A DNA stretch of 64,000 nt from Staphylococcus carnosus (GTDB lineage Bacteria; Bacillota; Bacilli; Staphylococcales; Staphylococcaceae): positions 310,001 through 374,000 of the forward strand of contig NZ_UHCT01000001.1 in assembly GCF_900458435.1 (NCBI RefSeq), in the 5' to 3' direction. How positions within the stretch are numbered: position 1 is the first letter of the stretch; the number at the start of each line of letters is the position of its first letter. The translations under genes were made by a program, and so were the position numbers. This document shows, one piece after another, positions 61,482-64,000 of the stretch. Under the pieces are notes generated by a model. That model did not search any database, was not told the origin of the DNA, and worked only from the letters and a program-made list of their open reading frames with translations.

Positions 61482-61521
61482 GTCAATATTATTGACCTAA
61501 TTTATAGGAAAGCGTTATCCT
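61482..61521 (+). promoter_or_regulatory. ipdC promoter with palindrome and cre-like site
   Basis: GTCAATATTATTGAC (61482-61496; 7-bp arms) overlaps the -35 TTGACC (61492-61497). AGGAAAGCGTTATCCT (61506-61521) matches 14 of 16 cre positions and covers the -10 zone (TATCCT at 61516-61521). It suggests control by a dimeric regulator plus CcpA. Confidence 0.6.
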
Positions 61522-61557
61522 ATAGATGTATTAGAAAAAGAGACAAAGGTGGAATGA

Positions 61558-63204
61558 ATGATGAAAAAACGTGTCGGAGAATATTTAATGGACTGTTTAA
61601 GCAACACTGGCGTTGAGAAAGTATTTGGTGTGCCAGGTGATTTCAACTTGGCATTCTTAGACGATATTATCAGCAGAGATGATATTGAGTGGGTTGGTAA
61701 TACCAACGAATTGAATGCAAGTTATGCGGCAGATGGCTATGCACGTATGAAAGGTATCAGTGCAATGGTTACAACTTTCGGTGTGGGCGAATTATCAGCA
61801 GTGAACGGTATTGCAGGTTCTTATGCTGAACGTGTACCCGTTGTAGCGATTACTGGGGCGCCAACACGTGCAGTTGAAGATGCTGGCAAATATGTACACC
61901 ATTCATTAGGAGAAGGTACATTTGATAATTACCGCAAAATGTTCAAAGAAATTACGACAGCGCAAGGTTACATTACACCTGAAAATGCACAAACTGAGAT
62001 TCCGCGTTTATTAGATGCAGCATTAGCTGAAAAACGTCCTGTGCACCTTCATTTACCAATTGATGTCGCAATGACTGAAATTGAAGTGGAAAGTACTTAT
62101 GAAGTTCCAGAACGTAAAGTTGAAGATGTCTCAAAATATATTGCAATGGTTAAAGATAAATTAGAAAGTGCGTCTCAACCTGTAATTATCGCAGGGCATG
62201 AAATTAACAGCTTCAAATTGCACGAGCAACTAGAAGACTTTGTGAATAAAACACACATTCCAGTAGCGCAATTGTCACTTGGCAAAGGTGCTTTTAATGA
62301 AGAAAACCCTTATTATATGGGTATTTATGATGGTTCTATTGCAGAAGAAAATATTCGCGACTATGTAGATAATAGTGATGCGATTTTAAATATCGGTGCG
62401 AAATTAACAGACTCTGCGACAGCTGGTTTTTCATTCGAATTTGATATTGATGATGTCGTGATGTTGAATCAACACAATTTCAAAATGAATGAAACTGTAG
62501 CAGAAGATGTGACATTGCCAGATTTGATGGATGGCTTAATGGAAATGGATTACGTGAATGAAGCGGATTATCCGAAATTCAAACGTCCTGAAACAGGTCA
62601 ATATGAATTAAATGGAGATGCATTGACTCAAGAAACTTACTTCAAAATGATGCAGGATTTCTTAGCACCATCTGATGTGATATTAGCTGAACAAGGTACG
62701 TCATTCTTTGGTGCTTATGATTTAGCACTTTATAAAGGCAACAAATTTGTAGGCCAACCATTATGGGGTTCTATCGGTTACACATTACCTGCAACTATCG
62801 GTACACAAATTGCAGATCCGAAACGCCGCAATTTATTGTTAATTGGTGATGGTTCACTACAACTCACAGTACAAGGTATCTCAACAATGATTCGCCAAGG
62901 ATTAAAACCGGTATTGTTTGTTATTAATAATGATGGCTATACAGTTGAACGTAAAATTCATGGTGAAAATGAACCTTATAACGATATTTTTATGTGGGAT
63001 TATAAAGCATTGCCTGCTGTTTTCGGCGGCGAAGATGTTGTTAAAGTTCGTGATGTATCTACAAGTGAAGAACTTGATCAAGCCTTTGAAGCGATTAAAG
63101 CATATCCAGATATGATGCACTTTGTTGAAGTGAAAATGGCGATGCATGATGCGCCGCATAAATTAGATGCAATCGGAAAAGCTTTCGCAAAACAAAATAG
63201 TTAA
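61558..63204 (+). CDS. ipdC: Indolepyruvate/2-oxo-acid decarboxylase, ThDP-dependent
   Basis: 548 residues (547 if ATG 61561, which is at better distance from AAAGGTGG, is used). It decarboxylates 2-oxo acids such as indolepyruvate, phenylpyruvate or branched-chain keto acids to aldehydes. It has ThDP glutamate in GNTNELNASYAADGY, the HH motif of the pyruvate/indolepyruvate decarboxylase group (KYVHHSLGEG), and the Mg/ThDP motif GDGSLQL…NN (about residues 425-455). It is cytoplasmic. It is monocistronic, with a palindrome/cre promoter and a strong terminator. The pyruvate decarboxylase alternative cannot be excluded. Confidence 0.88.
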   Translation: MMKKRVGEYLMDCLSNTGVEKVFGVPGDFNLAFLDDIISRDDIEWVGNTNELNASYAADGYARMKGISAMVTTFGVGELSAVNGIAGSYAERVPVVAITGAPTRAVEDAGKYVHHSLGEGTFDNYRKMFKEITTAQGYITPENAQTEIPRLLDAALAEKRPVHLHLPIDVAMTEIEVESTYEVPERKVEDVSKYIAMVKDKLESASQPVIIAGHEINSFKLHEQLEDFVNKTHIPVAQLSLGKGAFNEENPYYMGIYDGSIAEENIRDYVDNSDAILNIGAKLTDSATAGFSFEFDIDDVVMLNQHNFKMNETVAEDVTLPDLMDGLMEMDYVNEADYPKFKRPETGQYELNGDALTQETYFKMMQDFLAPSDVILAEQGTSFFGAYDLALYKGNKFVGQPLWGSIGYTLPATIGTQIADPKRRNLLLIGDGSLQLTVQGISTMIRQGLKPVLFVINNDGYTVERKIHGENEPYNDIFMWDYKALPAVFGGEDVVKVRDVSTSEELDQAFEAIKAYPDMMHFVEVKMAMHDAPHKLDAIGKAFAKQNS

Positions 63205-63216
63205 TTTTCTGATGTG

Positions 63217-63249
63217 ATACCACGGTTATAAAACAACCGTGGTATTTTT
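63217..63249 (+). terminator. Terminator of ipdC
   Basis: ATACCACGGTT pairs perfectly with AACCGTGGTAT, followed by TTTTT. Confidence 0.93.
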
Positions 63250-63721
63250 GTGTGCATAGAGAAATATTTGTAAATGATTGTATGGGGGTAAAAGATAATT
63301 AATTGCAAATATGCAAGGTGAAATCTGGTTTGGAATTTGGTAAAAGAAATTATTTATGAGAAACAACTAAGAGGAAAGAATAATTTATTTTTAGTGCCGT
63401 ATCAGAGGTTAGGTCCAAAAAAATATTTATTTAGCGTAAAAGAATAATTATACAAAAATACCGTATATTAAGTTCGTTCAATTCGTTAAATTTTAACTTA
63501 ACGCTAAGGTGACGGCGGTTAATTCAGTTGAAACGCTCCCAAAAAATATATATTTATTCATCATGTAGATTATTTTAATCTGCATGAATTTGCATTATTA
63601 TAAATAATTCGTTAATGTCTTTATGTAGCTAATAAATAAGTTGTTGAGATTTTTATGCTTTTCGGGGAATTAAACGCATATTTTTCTTAACGCAAAAAAA
63701 TAAATAGGGAGTGCAAATACA
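63250..63721 (+). promoter_or_regulatory. Long leader/intergenic region before the BCCT gene
   Basis: About 470 nt, AT-rich, no gene. CATGTAGATTATTTTAATCTGCATG (shown in part: arms CATGTAGATTA and TAATCTGCATG, 63562-63586) is a near-perfect inverted repeat and a candidate operator. GTTAATTC/TTAACG words recur between 63490 and 63690. Confidence 0.45.
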
Positions 63722-64000
63722 TTGCAAAAAGCTAAAAAAGAAAGCAAAGCGAAAAAGTCCCAAATTATGGACTGGACGACCTTTTATGGAACCGTTATCG
63801 TACTGCTCATCGCGGTTATTCCAATGATGGCTTTTCCAAAAGCGAGTCAGAAAGTAATCACAGATATTAATGAATCGATTTCTAACTCAATTGGTGCGGT
63901 CTATCTGACATTGGGTCTTGTTATTTTAGGCTTCGTGCTTTACATTGCATTCGGTAAATATGGAAATGTAACGTTGGGTAAAGCGAGTGACCGCCCGGAA
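63722..64000 (+). CDS. BCCT-family betaine/choline transporter, N-terminal part
   Basis: 93 codons, running off the window. TTG 63722 has AGGGAG 10 nt upstream. The N-terminus is basic (KAKKESKAKKSQ) and is followed by two hydrophobic helices: DWTTFYGTVIVLLIAVIPMM, then about 25 residues (QKVITDINESISNSIGA), then LTLGLVILGFVLYIAFGKYG. This matches the first helices of BCCT secondary transporters for glycine betaine, choline or carnitine (OpuD/CudT type), used in osmoprotection. The substrate cannot be told from this part. Confidence 0.8.
   Translation, partial: MQKAKKESKAKKSQIMDWTTFYGTVIVLLIAVIPMMAFPKASQKVITDINESISNSIGAVYLTLGLVILGFVLYIAFGKYGNVTLGKASDRPE

Noticed and set aside
1..64000. Insertion sequences, prophage or integrase genes
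   Set aside because: No transposase, integrase or terminal inverted repeats with target duplications were found, so the gene losses do not look insertion-driven.

Overview
The window is low-GC Firmicute DNA and almost certainly a Staphylococcus chromosome. The evidence is a complete serine-rich-repeat adhesin/accessory Sec locus in the staphylococcal order (sraP-like, secY2, asp1, asp2, asp3, secA2, gtfA, gtfB), a YSIRK/LPXTG giant surface protein, IcaC-like acyltransferases, teichoic-acid-type TagF enzymes and a canonical low-GC SOS box. The ipdC-type decarboxylase and the high density of broken genes would suit a food-associated species of the S. carnosus/S. condimenti kind, but that is inference.

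Layout. 1-16070: C-terminal 1.95 kcodons of a serine-rich-repeat (SRR) glycoprotein, then its dedicated glycosylation/export operon. secY2 and gtfA each carry one in-frame TAA, so the export and glycosylation machine looks disabled while the adhesin frame stays open. 16078-17326: an AlkA-type glycosylase and tRNA-Ser(CGA). 17629-30366: one 4245-residue cell-wall protein made of about 77 short beta-like modules alternating with collagen-like Gly-X-Y runs. 30623-33969: a small membrane protein, a SAM-I riboswitch with metNPQ (methionine uptake), and tRNA-Ser(UGA) in opposite orientation. 34165-37348: a formamidase-like hydrolase, an AraC regulator with a stop at codon 10, and an unrecognised Lys-tailed protein. 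37625-51311: a surface-polymer cluster with two IcaC-like acyltransferases, a GT2 glycosyltransferase, three TagF-type proteins (two fused to GT4 glycosyltransferases) and a frameshifted galU.

51418-64000: regulator/target pairs and metabolism. These are a YhgE/Pip-like membrane protein with a divergent TetR, fructokinase, PadR plus a TetX-like flavoprotein (frameshifted), an Fst-like type I toxin-antitoxin locus under an apparent LexA box, a TetR with a divergent hydrolase, a three-domain sulfurtransferase, three paralogous small membrane proteins, MarR, ipdC and the start of a BCCT transporter.

The most interesting features are the apparently SOS-controlled 37-aa type I toxin with its base-pairing antisense RNA at 56498-56906, the giant collagen-like protein with cysteine-bearing terminal modules, the PadR promoter carrying three identical operators, and the cluster of disrupted genes (secY2, gtfA, araC-type, galU, flavoprotein). 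All calls rest on reading the sequence; no database search was possible.
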